DNA of 64,000 bases from Cristatella mucedo (lineage: Eukaryota > Bryozoa > Phylactolaemata > Cristatellidae). The DNA is taken from contig WPIO01000007.1 of NCBI GenBank assembly GCA_009760855.2, forward strand, positions 8,445,001-8,509,000, written 5' to 3'. A program made the translations under genes and the position numbers. How positions within the stretch are numbered: position 1 is the first letter of the stretch; each line of letters starts with the position of its first letter. The notes under the pieces were generated by a model. It was not told the DNA's origin. It saw only the letters and a program-made list of their open reading frames with translations, and ran no database searches. Below are positions 1 to 13,200 of the stretch, in pieces.

Positions 1-203
1 TTTCTAAGGCCGCTGCTAGGATATTTGCAGGTGGCTCTAAGTAACAAATGAATAAAAGAAAGTACATGAAAAGAGTACAACACCATATAGGGAGCTTGTA
101 ATGACGGTCATCTAAAAATCTATCAAAATATGCACCGTGCTACTTTTGCAGAATTTTTCGAGCCAAGTAAAAGCTAGCAAAGCCAACGTGGTATATAACT
201 CAC

Positions 204-391
204 AGCCTTCTCCTTGGGGTAATTGACTTCTCCATGAATGTCATCTTGAAGACCGATTTTGAAGCTGGCCACAATCCTGGGATGCTTAAATGCTGCCAAC
301 ACGTCTGCTTCTGACATTCCAATAACATGAACATTGACATAGTCAGGCGGCAGCTTGATCTCATGACAAGTGACGGGTAGAGTAGTGACAC
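204..391 (-). CDS. Post-macro linker or KH-like exon, last exon in the window
   Basis: The acceptor is TATATTCTTAG and the donor GCT/GTGAGT; 188 bases, phase 1 to 0. It encodes PPDYVNVHVIGMSEADVLAA, which resembles the KH-like module between the macro domains and WWE domain of PARP14. The gene must continue left of position 1. Confidence 0.65.
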
Positions 392-3300
392 CTAAGAATA
401 TAGCATACATTAAAAATAAGAGTCAATTCGTACTCACCTGGTCAGTGAGCATTAACCTACTGATAGTTAAGCAAATCACTAATTCCATATTCATATTCTC
501 AACTATTTGGCATTTTCTTCGAAATTCGCTTTTAAAAATGCCAAATTAAAAAACATCACTCTTTAAAAAATGTTTAATTCATCACTCTTCAAATAATGGT
601 GCCTACTAAATGAACCTGTCTTCTTGTCACAAACAAGGTTAATTAATTAATTGTGCTATACAAGGAAAAGAATATCACAATACCAGGGGCCAGCAAGCTC
701 TTATTTCAATAGCTTGGAACATTGGTATTTGCTGATGCTTAAGTCCTATGCTTAGCGGTAGTAAAAAGCTATTTATCAAAGCAGATTTAGAAATGTCACG
801 ACTAAACATGTCTAAGCCACACCTGTAAGCTCCACTTGCATATGGGGTCCACTGCCCTCTAGTTATTACAGCATTAGACCAACACACACCGAGGAGCCTC
901 AGCACGGAATCTGGGCGTCCTCTTCCAAAAACATTCTCACCACATAAGCTCATCTAATCCACTGTTAAGTCATCCTACTTTCACCTACGTACCCCTGCAA
1001 CATTTTGAGCTTGCTTAGATAAGGACACCGAAGCCAAGGTCTACTTAGTCTTCACATCCCGACCAGACTTCTTTAGCTCTTTACTTGTAGGTCTTCCTGC
1101 CCGTGAAATAAGGGGACAATAATGGGTACAGAACTCGGCAGGTAGGCTAATGGATGCACAACTCAGCAGCTGGGCTAATCTGTCATGAACGCCGTAACTA
1201 TCACTGGTTGTCAATCTATACTGGCTGGCCATTATGCAGCGTATCGACTTCAAATTTGTGACTCACCTTTACTTTCCTCTGTTCTACTGCCCAGTCCTAA
1301 AAAACATTAGCTGGTTTAACAGCTTCATTTATATAGCAGCAGAAGAGCTTTAACGGTTACCACAACCGCTTGCAGTTGGAAATAAAAGACAGCCTACTTT
1401 ACTGAATTAGCTTCACAAGAGGCCTGCCACAGCACCTAGGAAACTACTGACTCCGGTCGATTACTTATGCCCCTACCTTTAAATTCCTGGGAGACCGTAT
1501 CTCCAGTTACCATACTCTCAAAGCATGCAACCCATTATTGACTGACATCATGTGATTTTTGGAATTACTGACAATCAAAAAGATCAAAATCGTATTTATC
1601 TTCATTAATTCCAGATGTAAATATCGCATGCCATAGGACCGAGAAGAAATACGTCAATGAATAAAAGCTCCCCATGATTGTGCACGGACAGCTAGCCACA
1701 TGCACACCTACACATGTATTTATTACTGTCTATGCATGGATACCCGAATACATATATACACTGTTGCATACACACGTTTCTGCATGCACAGGCATGGTGC
1801 CTGGTATTCTTTGATCCATGACTAGTCGCCGGGTTTCTACTCGCACCACCTGGTGATGGCTATGCCTTTCTGTGAGGCTCGCCTAGGTGGCACACTTGGT
1901 AACAGATCCTGGCCAATAGCAGTGGCAACGAAGGGGACAGAACTCCGGTTACTGCTGCTTGGACTATGCACCTAGGTGCCTCGTCCTCACAAAGTAGTGG
2001 GTTCAAGTGCAGCCCTGGCCAACGGTGCAATGGTCGTGCCTTCCGAATACTACATAGCTGGCACTCTTTCAGGATGACCTTGCTAACTCGTGATGTCTTA
2101 GGTCGGCCATAATTATTCTGACTAGTACACAGCACTGCCACTGATGTGTCCTCTAGTCCTCCTGTCACGACTATAAAACCCTTTCTTTCTTTTCTTTAAA
2201 GTTGGGTTGTGAGAATAGTGTTTGTGACAGCATGCTAGGTTCCATTCATTTGCACCGAGCCTAATGCAAACAATGCTAAATAAGGGTGAATACATGATAT
2301 AATATATAATAATATAATTCATTTATATAGCGCCCCTAGAGAACTTAATCTCTATTCAGGTGCTTCACATATGCCTCGGGGCTCGAGCCCACGACCTCAG
2401 TCAGACCTTGGTCGGGGCGAGCACCTGATGCAATATGTGAAGCCTGACCAAAGTTCTCAAAGTTTAACCCTATCTGACAAGCCTTTAATCATGCAATATC
2501 ATACCCTAACTTCAAAAATGAACTCCTCGCCGACCTGCACTGGCTACCAGTCAAGCAACAGATCGACTTCAAGGTTTTGTCGCTCACTTTTAGGTCCCTT
2601 TATTCTTTGGCTCCAGCCTATCTATCTGATCTACTCCCAACCCACCAGACCAAGCATCGTATCGCCCAATTTTCGGAATCTAATTGTTAACCTATAAATC
2701 ATACAAACCACAAATCATTTGGTGAGTTACCGTGCCTTTAGTTCATTTTCTACCCAAAGCCTGAAACTCACTCCCGACTTGCATCACGACATCCCCCGAC
2801 TTGACCACATTTAAAAAGAAACTTAAAACTCATCTATTGGTCACAGCATTTAGAGGGTCCATGTGATTCTTCCTTTATGTGCTTATGTGTGCTGATACTG
2901 TTGCATGCTGGCACTAACCACACTTGCACGCTGACCCTGTGCATATCACCTCTAACCATGTTATTCGTGTTGTTTATCAAGCATAATATTTCCACTCACC
3001 ACTCGATCGTGTTTCCTTTGCAGCAAATGTAAAGCGCCTAGAAAGAGATTGAGTTCTCTGAGGGCGCTTTATTAAGTGTATTATTATTAATATTATTGTT
3101 ATAAAATTTCTTTTTGGCATGCAGAATTGAATCAAAGGCATAAGCATTTTAAAAACTTGCCTATAAGCACAGCTATCGAAATTTAGCTCTGCCTGTAAAT
3201 TAGGTGTGCTGCTGATACAGGGGAAAGAAACAATGGTTTGTGCCAACCAATGGTAAAGCCACACTTTGCAATAAGTAAAAATGCCCAGCAGCAAAGACTT

Positions 3301-6300
3301 CAGTGCAAGAGTCATTTGTGTAAACAGCTTGGTAGAATACGATATTTTATTAATATCATACCATCTTTTATCTAAAATCATGCTGTTTACACATTTGTGG
3401 AGCTTAATGACTAATACTTGTGAACATTAGGAAATAAACTGGCATCAAGTTTAGCGAAATTCATTTTTGAATAATGCACGTTTGTCTTACCTAAAAAACT
3501 CATATGTGATGTCCATGTCTTCCCAGCACTAGATCCACTGCTCGGCTTTACTAAAGTGCTATGGAGCACGGAGCTAACGGCCTCATTGCCGGCAACAAGA
3601 CGAACCAGTCTAAGCTGTCCCATTCTCTCTCGATCTCTGGAGAATAGCATGACAGCCTCAACCAACGTCGGTGCTATGCTCTTGGCATGCAAGTCATCTA
3701 AAAAAAAATAAAGAGCAAAACCTTCTACAGTACCAAGGGGTAACCTTTTGCTGTGGTAAACTGAGTTGACCGATGACATACAGCTCACTGCAAATTATGT
3801 AACCATTCTTTGCAAGCCAGACATTGACAAATATGCAGGTTTGTAACACAAATTTTGTTCAGAAGACCAGGAAATTTCTTCAGTAACACAAACAAATATC
3901 CTTAAAGCTGAAGACAATTTTCAGTCCTAAGACTTTGCCTAACTCTAATGGACTGCTAACAATTTTTCGAAATGACTGGATAGCTTTAGCACATCCTCAG
4001 CATAGACAATGCTGCAGGATGGCTTGGAAATGTACCTCTGCTTGTAACTCCACAAAGCCAAAAAGACAATGTGGGTGTTACGAAGGAGAGTTTTGAAATG
4101 GCGCACTCACAGCCTAAGCGGCTTTCGGTATACATTCTGTAGCCAACAGAATTCATCTCACGCAACAAAGAGAAAATGGGAAGCATAGCAGAGTCGGGAG
4201 AGCAGTTGAGGTAGTGAGTAGAATGGAAGTAGCAGCTCAGGAACGCTGGAAATAATGTGCCATAGTCGGCGGCAGGAGAATAGTTGCCATTGTGTCATTA
4301 TATGTGTAAGAATTGTGGAAGCGAGTTCCACAGTCCAGGAGTTGCAGAGATAAAGTGTCTGTTGTCAACGGTCTTTGGGCAGAGGAATTAAACAGCTAAT
4401 TTATCGTCCATAAAGGACCTGAGGGCACAAGGAGGCTGCAACTGCTGCAGCAGTTCAGCTAGGTATGGAGGAGCCAAGCCATGGTGGTCTTGTGGGTTAG
4501 CATTAGAACTTTGCTCTGTATCCGTTCATCAGCCGGCAGCCATATTAGCTCTTTTAGAAAAGAAGACACGTGGTCAAACCTCTGGGATTGCAATATCATA
4601 ATATATCGATTATGAAATGGACATGCAAATACATATTAGGCTTCACTTCCTGCATTTCCAGTCCAGTCCATTTCAGTAAGTGCAGACAATCAACCGTTCA
4701 ACACCAACTGACACTTGCAAGCACTTAGTCAATTTCGCATTTCCGTGAGTTGCCTTGTCGTCCGGCACTTCTTTCATATCAGAAATGCAGCACTGTCGAA
4801 TGCTGGTTGGCAAGAGCCTTGCAATAGTCAGTCGAACGGTGAATTCACATATACTGATTGCATATACCTCCTATGGCTGCAAATCAAAGAGCACCGACTT
4901 GATGCTGTGCATCAAAAACTTCCCTAAATCTCCGTACATCATTTCAGCAGTTCTTTCAAATGCAGATGCAGCTCAGTTATCTGTCCTGCTGATGAGGCCA
5001 CAGCAATGACGAGAAACGCTTGCATTGCTATGCTGCTTGCATGTGCCACTAGTCAGATGGGCTCTTTAATGCATTCTTGATGACAGTCTGCCGGGTTCCA
5101 GACTTACCCATGCACAAATTAGGAACCTGACCCAGCACACTGCAATAGACTGCATTCTAATTTGTCTTTTCATTTGGGGAATGCGATCAATTTAAATCTG
5201 GAAATTCCTGCCTGACAAGCCAGCACTTGGGCCACTCTCTGTTGAGCTTGCCGTGCACCAGAGCCAGGCATAAAACACCTACCCTGCTGCAGAGCACCTG
5301 AAATATGGGCGCTCCAGCCGATGCATCAACTCATTGCTGCTGCGCTGAATAAGCGACATTATTTTACCTATATGCAACCATCATGAAAGGTTTACTCCCA
5401 GCCGGTAGCTTTATAAATTTCTATGGAACTTAGACCTGACCTTGACAGGAAATAATTAAAATGAGAATTCACACCCTCGTTTATCCCACCCTATGAGCTT
5501 ACAAGCTAAGAGCAGCCACACTTCCTTCCAATAAAACCCAATGTATATGTAACAACTGACCCGCTTGGTAATAATAATAAAAATGATAATAATGCACTTG
5601 ATAAAGCGCCCCAGAGAACTCAATCTCTTTCTAGGCGCTTCACATTTGCTGTAAGGGAAGCACGATTGAATGGTGAGTAATATCATGTTTGATAAACATG
5701 AATAGCATTGTTAGGGGTTACATGAACAGGGTCAGCATACAAATGTGGTTAGTGGCAGCATGCACAATGTTGGTACTACGGGTCTCGCATGCACCTACTT
5801 CCTTTTAGCTATCAAGATCTTTAGGCTACCTGCAATGGCTAGTACCCATAAGCCAAGCCTGTTAATGTGATTACAGAGCTGGTTTTGAAAGGATTTAGTT
5901 AAGGATTCTACAATCAGAGGATGGGCTTGGGATAGAAGTATTCCAATGGGCACCCTAAATGTTTCTTTAGCTTCAAATGTCTCGGAGCAATTCAGGTAAC
6001 AGATGCAGCAGTCCAAAGGTGTCATCCCCGAAGGCCTCTTGAGCACTAACAAAAATATAGTAGCCTCTAAAAAAATAACTAACCCCCCCCCCACTAGAAA
6101 CGCAGTGTCGAGCTGGTTTGGTCCAGCGGTTAAGGTGCTCGCCCCGGGGACCAAGGTCTGACTGAGGTCACGTGGGCTCGAGCCCCAAGGCATATGTGAA
6201 GCACCTGAATAGAGATTAAGTTCTCTTGGGGCGCTTTATAAATGAATTCTATTTATTTATTTATTTTTTAGTGTAAATGTGATTTGCACTGGAAGGTAAC

Positions 6301-7176
6301 AAATCCAGAAGCACTAAGTACAACCCACCCGACGGAAATGTATGCCCCAATTATAGAGCCAGGAGCTTTGTCTGTGCATTTAGATCTCGTTGGATCCTTT
6401 TAAAGAAACCAAAATTGATTATGTTGGTTAATCATCAGCTGGATGTCAACTGCACTAAACACCCTAAATAAACATCATAGTCTGTCGTGAGCGTCGCAGT
6501 TGCCACATCAGACCACTTCTGGCCGACCTGCACTGGCTCCCAGTCAAGCAACGCATCGACTGCAAGGTTTTGTCACTGAATTTCGGGTCCCTTCATTATT
6601 GCCTCTACCCTACCTGTCAGATATATTACCCCACCAGGCTAAGCATTGTACCACCCACTTTCAGAATCAAACTGTTTAATTTTCCTCGTACAAACCTCAA
6701 ACCCTTTGGAGACCGTGCCTTTAGTTCGTATGGTCCTAAAGCCTGGAACTCCCTCCCGACCTGCGTCAGAAAATCCCCTGACTTGACCACATTTAAAAAG
6801 AACTTAAAAACACACCCATTTAGGACAGCATTAAGTGGGTCCCTGTTATTCGTCCTGTATGTGCTTATGCATGCTAACCTTGTACATGCTGCCACTAACC
6901 ACATTTGCATGCTGACCCTGTGCATGACACTCCTAACCATGTTATTCATGTTGTCTATCAAGCAATATGTGAAGCGCCTAGAAAGAGATTGAGTTCTCTG
7001 AAGGCGCTTTATCAAATGTATTATAATCATTAGCCTGAGAAAGCAAAATGTCATGACATAATCAGAAGTTGAACCAATGAACACCATAAGCAGAGGCATG
7101 TGTTACAACAGGGCACCCAATTTGGAAAATTGAAGAAACTGTTACTGCCGTACAGATCTCTTGGCATTTACATTGG

Positions 7177-7210
<34 letters not shown>

Positions 7211-10200
7211 TTGCACTTGATAAAGCGCCCTCAGAGAACTTAATCTCTTTCTAGGCGCTTTACATTTGCTGCAAAGTGATACGCAATAGAATAGTAAGTA
7301 AAATCATGCTTGAAAAACAAACAAAATGAATAACATTGTTGGATTCCATGCATAAAGGCCAATACGGCTTACTTAATGTTTATTATGTTGCCATCGAACA
7401 CCAGACTATGAAAAAAGATCACTGGTCACGTGAAATATCTCGTTTCTCATCTGATTGTAGGGATTTAGTTGCCTGTGAAGCAATTACAATGTAATAGGTA
7501 TGGCAATGCAAACGCAGAATGTAAAAATAATAATGACAATAATACATTTGTTATACCATCCTCAGAGAACTCAATCTCTTCCTAGGCACTTTAAATTTGT
7601 GGCAAAGGAAGCATGATCACACGGATAGCAGTATCATGCTCAATGAACAAGTTAAGGGTGAAATGCGAAGGGTCAGCATGCAAATATAGTAAGTGGCAGC
7701 AAGCACAGTGTCAACACGCATAAGCACACTCAGGACAAATCGTATTGACCCACTAAATACTGTGATAAATAGATAGAATTGTTATTTCTTTTTATAGTTT
7801 GTCAAGTCAGGTGATGTCGTGATGCAAGTCAGAAGTGAGCTCCAAGTTTTGGTAGCTTACGAACTGAAGGCACTCTCTCCTAAGGATTTGAGGTTCCTAT
7901 GAGGTATATATAAGCAATTAGATTCCTAAAAGAAGGTGGTACGATGCTTAGCCTGGTTGAAGCTCATTGAGCAACAACATCAAAGTACAGTTTTTGTAAT
8001 TAGACTACTCTAATGGACTGTGTAGCTCAAGGCCAACCAGTGATTATGTCATACGAAATTAACGAAACATCCCATTATACTGAGTTGATTTTATTTCAAA
8101 AGAGCATGAACTTCATTTGATCATGTATATATATAAATTAAAGATATATATGACTTCAAGGTTTTGTCGCTCACTTTTAGGTCACTTCGTTCTTTGGCCC
8201 CAGCCAATCTCTCAGATCTACTCCCCCGCTAGGCCAAGGATAGTACAGCTTGCTTTTCGGAATCCAACAGTTTACCAATACCTCGTACAAACCTCAAATC
8301 CTTTGGAGACCGTGCATTTAGTTCGTATGCTCCCAAAGCCTGGAACTCACTCCCGACTTGCATCACGAAATCCCCTGACTCGACCCCATTTAAAAAGAAC
8401 TTAAAAACTCACCTATCTAGGACAGCATTTAGTGGGTCCCTTTAGTTCGTCCTTTATGTGCTTATTCGTGCTGACACTGTGCATGCTGCCACTAACCACA
8501 CTTACATGCTGACCATGTGCTTGTCATCCCTATTATTATTATTATTTTTATAAGAGCATGGAACTGGCTGCCAGTTACTTTCAGATGTCTGGCACCTTAG
8601 TATTGACAAACGGTTCAATGGGAAAAGTGATCGTTCTTCGATTGTCGATTTAAGCCACTTTCGAGCCTATAACTTCTGTAACTTGCCTTTAGACTGCTAC
8701 TGCAAAAACTGTGTACATGATAGTGCAGCTTTGCTGGTGGTAAAGCTACCCTACAAATCTTCGATCGTGCTGTCATTGCATAGACGACAGCCCTCATTAC
8801 CTGTTCGATGACAAACCGTGTTTTGGCAATGATTAGTTGGGCAGCAATGCTGCCATGCCTGTGCATACATACAAAGAATACATACAGAATACATACTGAA
8901 TACGTGTAGATGACGGTCAATTTTCTGTTTTCTGCATTTTAACTGGACGCGTCTTTGCATTTTTCAGGACTGTGGAAGCTTTTTCATATCGACGGCTGTA
9001 TACATGGTATCCTCTGTGGTTCTGTCATTGAATTTTTAGCTTTGCAAACGCAATGCAATGACCGTCATTTGCCAACCATTGCTAATAAGGACATGCAATT
9101 GCATACACGAACCTATGCACGTTGCATTTCGGCTCATCCTTGACAATCTTGGAGGTTGCCAACATGTATCACTATTGCACATGCTTGGACGTGCGTTTGG
9201 CATTTTGCTTTACAAGATCCTAATTTGAAGTTCATTGAAATGTACAAAGCATGATCCAGGCACGGCACACCACAGCAAAAATGCATAATTTCATACACGC
9301 CTAATAACATGGCGAGTCAAAATAAATTTGTGGCATTCGCCTGCAAGTTAGTTATAAATGATGCACATGTTTTCCTAATCTTCAATAATTCAAATGCTAG
9401 TATTTGCAGATGTTGCAGTCGCTGACGGTGATGCTTAATTACTTTGTTCTCGCAAGTAGAACAATAGTACTTCCAAATTTCGGGGGCTAATGATAGCAAT
9501 TTCAACCTGCGGTTGAGTCCTCACTTCTTAACCACTCTCATTGAGAATTAAACTAATCGGCTAAACTGCAACTCTGATGTTACAAATTTTCCTGTGAATT
9601 TGGTAGCAGGAAATAGTCAGTTTAGTTGCATATGCAAAACTGGCAAACAAAATTAGCTATGTGTTAAACTTACCGTGAGCAAGTGAAGAAAATGATATGG
9701 ACTGGCAACCACTGAATTCTGCGTCATGCAGCACCATTTTAATGACGAACTCTGCTTCTTTGCTCTGCAGAGCAGAAGCATTTATCAGCACAAGTCTGCT
9801 TCCGTTTGATAGTGTCTTTTCTGACACCAAATAATTGAAGTCATGATTCACTTTTTCTCCTGTTCAAAGATAAAACAGTAACCATATTTGCTTTGATAGC
9901 TTAAAAGCACAGTAAAATATTTGGAGTCACAAACAATAAAAAAGGAAAAAGTAGTGCAGTCAGCCATTACAGTAATATAAAACACTTCCTAAAAAATATA
10001 AATCATTTGTATATCGCCATAAGAGAACTTAATCTCTTTTCAGGTGCTTCGCATGTATGCAACGGGGCTCGAGCCCACGACCTCTGTCATCAGATTCATT
10101 CACCTTTACCTCGGTCGAGGCAAGCACCTTAACCAATGAGTCAAACTTTGGAAGATGTCATCATGTATCAGTGTGTATTGCACACGATTGGACATATTTT

Positions 10201-13200
10201 TTTCTCCAACTGAAATAATCGGACATATATCCAGGCAAATGCTGACCCACACAGCCATTAATTCAGAAACTGTTACATGCTGATTTGGTTCTTCACGCGT
10301 CCCGGACTGGGCAAAAGTCTTGGTTGTTCGCTGTGACTAGCCTGATCAAAAAGTGTGCCAACGCTGACCTTGTGCAAAGAGATGCTGCAAGGATGTGCTA
10401 AAGCATTCCAACTGGTGCCTGATAACTAAACCCACGTTGGCAAATATATTTTGCTGCTTGGTCATAGCCAAGAGGTAAGGTGCTTTGCAATTTACGAGGC
10501 AGTTCTTGGATTTGATCACTTTAGCGGATAAAACTTCGTTGTCAGCAGGTAATAACAGCCAAGGATCTTCTGTCACTAAATAAATGGGGGTTGGTCACGT
10601 GACATTTACCCTATTTAAATCTGCCAACGGCAGGCCGAAATATTTTGCAATATATCGGGGAGACAGAAAGCACTAGCAAGTGAAGAAGCGAGGTAGAGAA
10701 ACAGAGAAAGGAACAGTGAGAAAGAGAGACAGACTAACAGACAGACAGAAAGAGCAGAGGGCCAGCCGATTCAACAGCCTTATTTCTACCGTAGCAGCCT
10801 TAGCTGCTTTAATTCCTGCTTGAAGCCTGCCAATAAGAATTGACTGCTGCATGACTCGAACACACGGGATGGGAAGTAGGAGCACCTTACCCCTATGCTA
10901 AGGGCAAGGAGAATACTGTAACTGGCAAGTAGTTTTCTCAAAAATTCAAAAAGCAAATTCTCAACCAAATGGCAAGCTCCTGATAGTTTCTGTGCAATTA
11001 AGCTGATTAAAAGAATACATCGAATAAATTATTATTACTGCTATTATTATTCCATTGCTCTTCTGGACCTATGTGGGGTTTCACTCTTGTAGTCTATCCT
11101 TCACTGCTCATATTTGGTCACCGTTTGGTAACAGGCTTCTCTTTCTTGCATACCCCTAGATCAATGAAAACGGTTGGAGAAGTCGCCATTGCTGCACGTT
11201 CATCCCTCAATGCCTTTGCTCATTCCCTTTGAATAAGCTTTTTCGATTCTCTCGTTTTAGGTCACTTAAAAAGAAAGTTGCCAATGGTGGCAGTAATCCA
11301 TTACCTTCCTAGATATTAAGTCTTCCTTCATTTCAGATTTTCTAGTGTCAGTTCGATTACACTTTCAAGAAATCGTACCTTCTCATTCTGGGTGACTTTA
11401 AAATTCACTTCGACCACTCAACTGACGCCTTAAGTGCAGAATATTGAGCACTGGCTGACTCACTTTCTCTTTCGTCTCAAGTGCAAGACCCCCACTCACA
11501 ATAAAGGTCACCGCACTCTATTCAATATTCTCCTCTGATTGTACACTATATATCAAATCCTGCCCATCTGACCCCATGCAGATCTAATTTAGCCTGCAGT
11601 TTGTGCCCTATGGATATCAAGTACAATCTGTACCCCAGGTATTGATAGTGTGTACAAAAATATCTCCCCTGCTGCCCAAATCTCCTAACGACCTGCTCGC
11701 ACTGGTGAAATAGCACAATACGACACTGGCCGATGTTCTGAATGAATTTGCTCCACTAACTAAGCATGCATCCAAGCAGCAATTGATTTACTGCAAAAAA
11801 ATGAAGCAGCTAGGTCTACAGAAGGCAACCATGAGAAAGCAAACTAAAGATCGGGACTAACTGCCCATCAACTGGCATAACAGGACAACAATTTTAGATA
11901 AACCTTTTCTATACTAGCAAAGGCACTGTCAACCTTCGATAAAACATAGGCGGTAGATCACAGGCAAGTCGTCGTTGCAGTCTAAAAGTGCTGATGTCTA
12001 CCATCCATCGTCTCAATTAATTCCAAGTGAGCACCTTAGCTAGAGATCCCTATAATCCTGCCGATCGCTTTGCTAGCTTCTTTGTCAGCATGATAAATAG
12101 GGTCATAGAGTTGGTTCCTATGGCAACAACACCCCTGCTGGACTTCCCACCCTCACAAATATCCCCACTGGACTCTGTTCCCTCAATTACTTGCAGAAGC
12201 TCAATGTCAACGTTAAAACCTGCAACTAGTGACCTAATGTTAAAGTTCATCTCCTAGTCAAAGAAGGCAACTAGCCCTCTACACCCTATTCCCATTCTTC
12301 TTCTTCTGCAATGAATAGATCTGCATGCGCCATGCATAAGTCACATTATAAATATATCCCTAGTGTCGGGTCATGTTCGATCTTTAAATGGCTGTTGTTA
12401 GGCCACTCATAGTAATACTGGACCATGATAACCCTAGCAACTTAGGCCCAGTCTTCCCACTGTCATTTTATAATTAAAAAAAATTCTTTTGTCTAGCAAT
12501 TTAAGAGTTCTTAATCTCTATCATTTACATATGGAACAGGGCTTGAGCTCACAGCCTCGGGTGTCAAATGCAATAACCTTGATCTCTTTTTTTCCAAGGC
12601 GAGCACCTTAACCCCTAGGCCAAACATGGACAGCATTTCAATCAAAGACACTGCAACAAGCTGTGGCAGACCAGCTGAACACCCAAGGCTGTGAGCTCAA
12701 GCCCTGTTCTACATGTAAATGATAAAGCCTCTTAGATTGCTACATAAAAGAAATATTTTTATTGTATAATGACAGTGGGTATATATATATATATATATTT
12801 ATTTATTTATATATATATGTATATATATATATATATATATGTCCAGTTTTAGAGCTAGTCAATCCACAGAGTCAACATGGCTTCGGGAAAGTAAAGATAT
12901 TTATCAAGAATGCAGACTCAGGTAAAGTCTCTATGCTTGTGTCGCTTGATCTTTCGGCAACAATTATCGATCTCCATCGCCTCTCATCTCGCCGAAGCAT
13001 CACTGGAACTGCACTCCAGTATTTAGGTCCTGCCTCAGTTGGGGACTTCAGCATTAATGTTAACGGACAAAGATCATCCAATGATCCACTTAAGTGCAGG
13101 GTACATCAGAAATCTATGCACATTTAAAAGAAACTTAAAAACATACCTATTTAGGACAGCATTTAGTGGGTCCTTGTGATTCGTCCTCGATGTGCTTATG

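Noticed and set aside
7180-7210. TAA repeats as a CRISPR-like or satellite array
   Set aside because: They are the variable 3' tails of L2 copies; no spacers and no longer-period repeat.
12780-12841. AT-rich tract as a replication origin or promoter
   Set aside because: It is a simple TA microsatellite next to a SINE pair, as is common in animal genomes.
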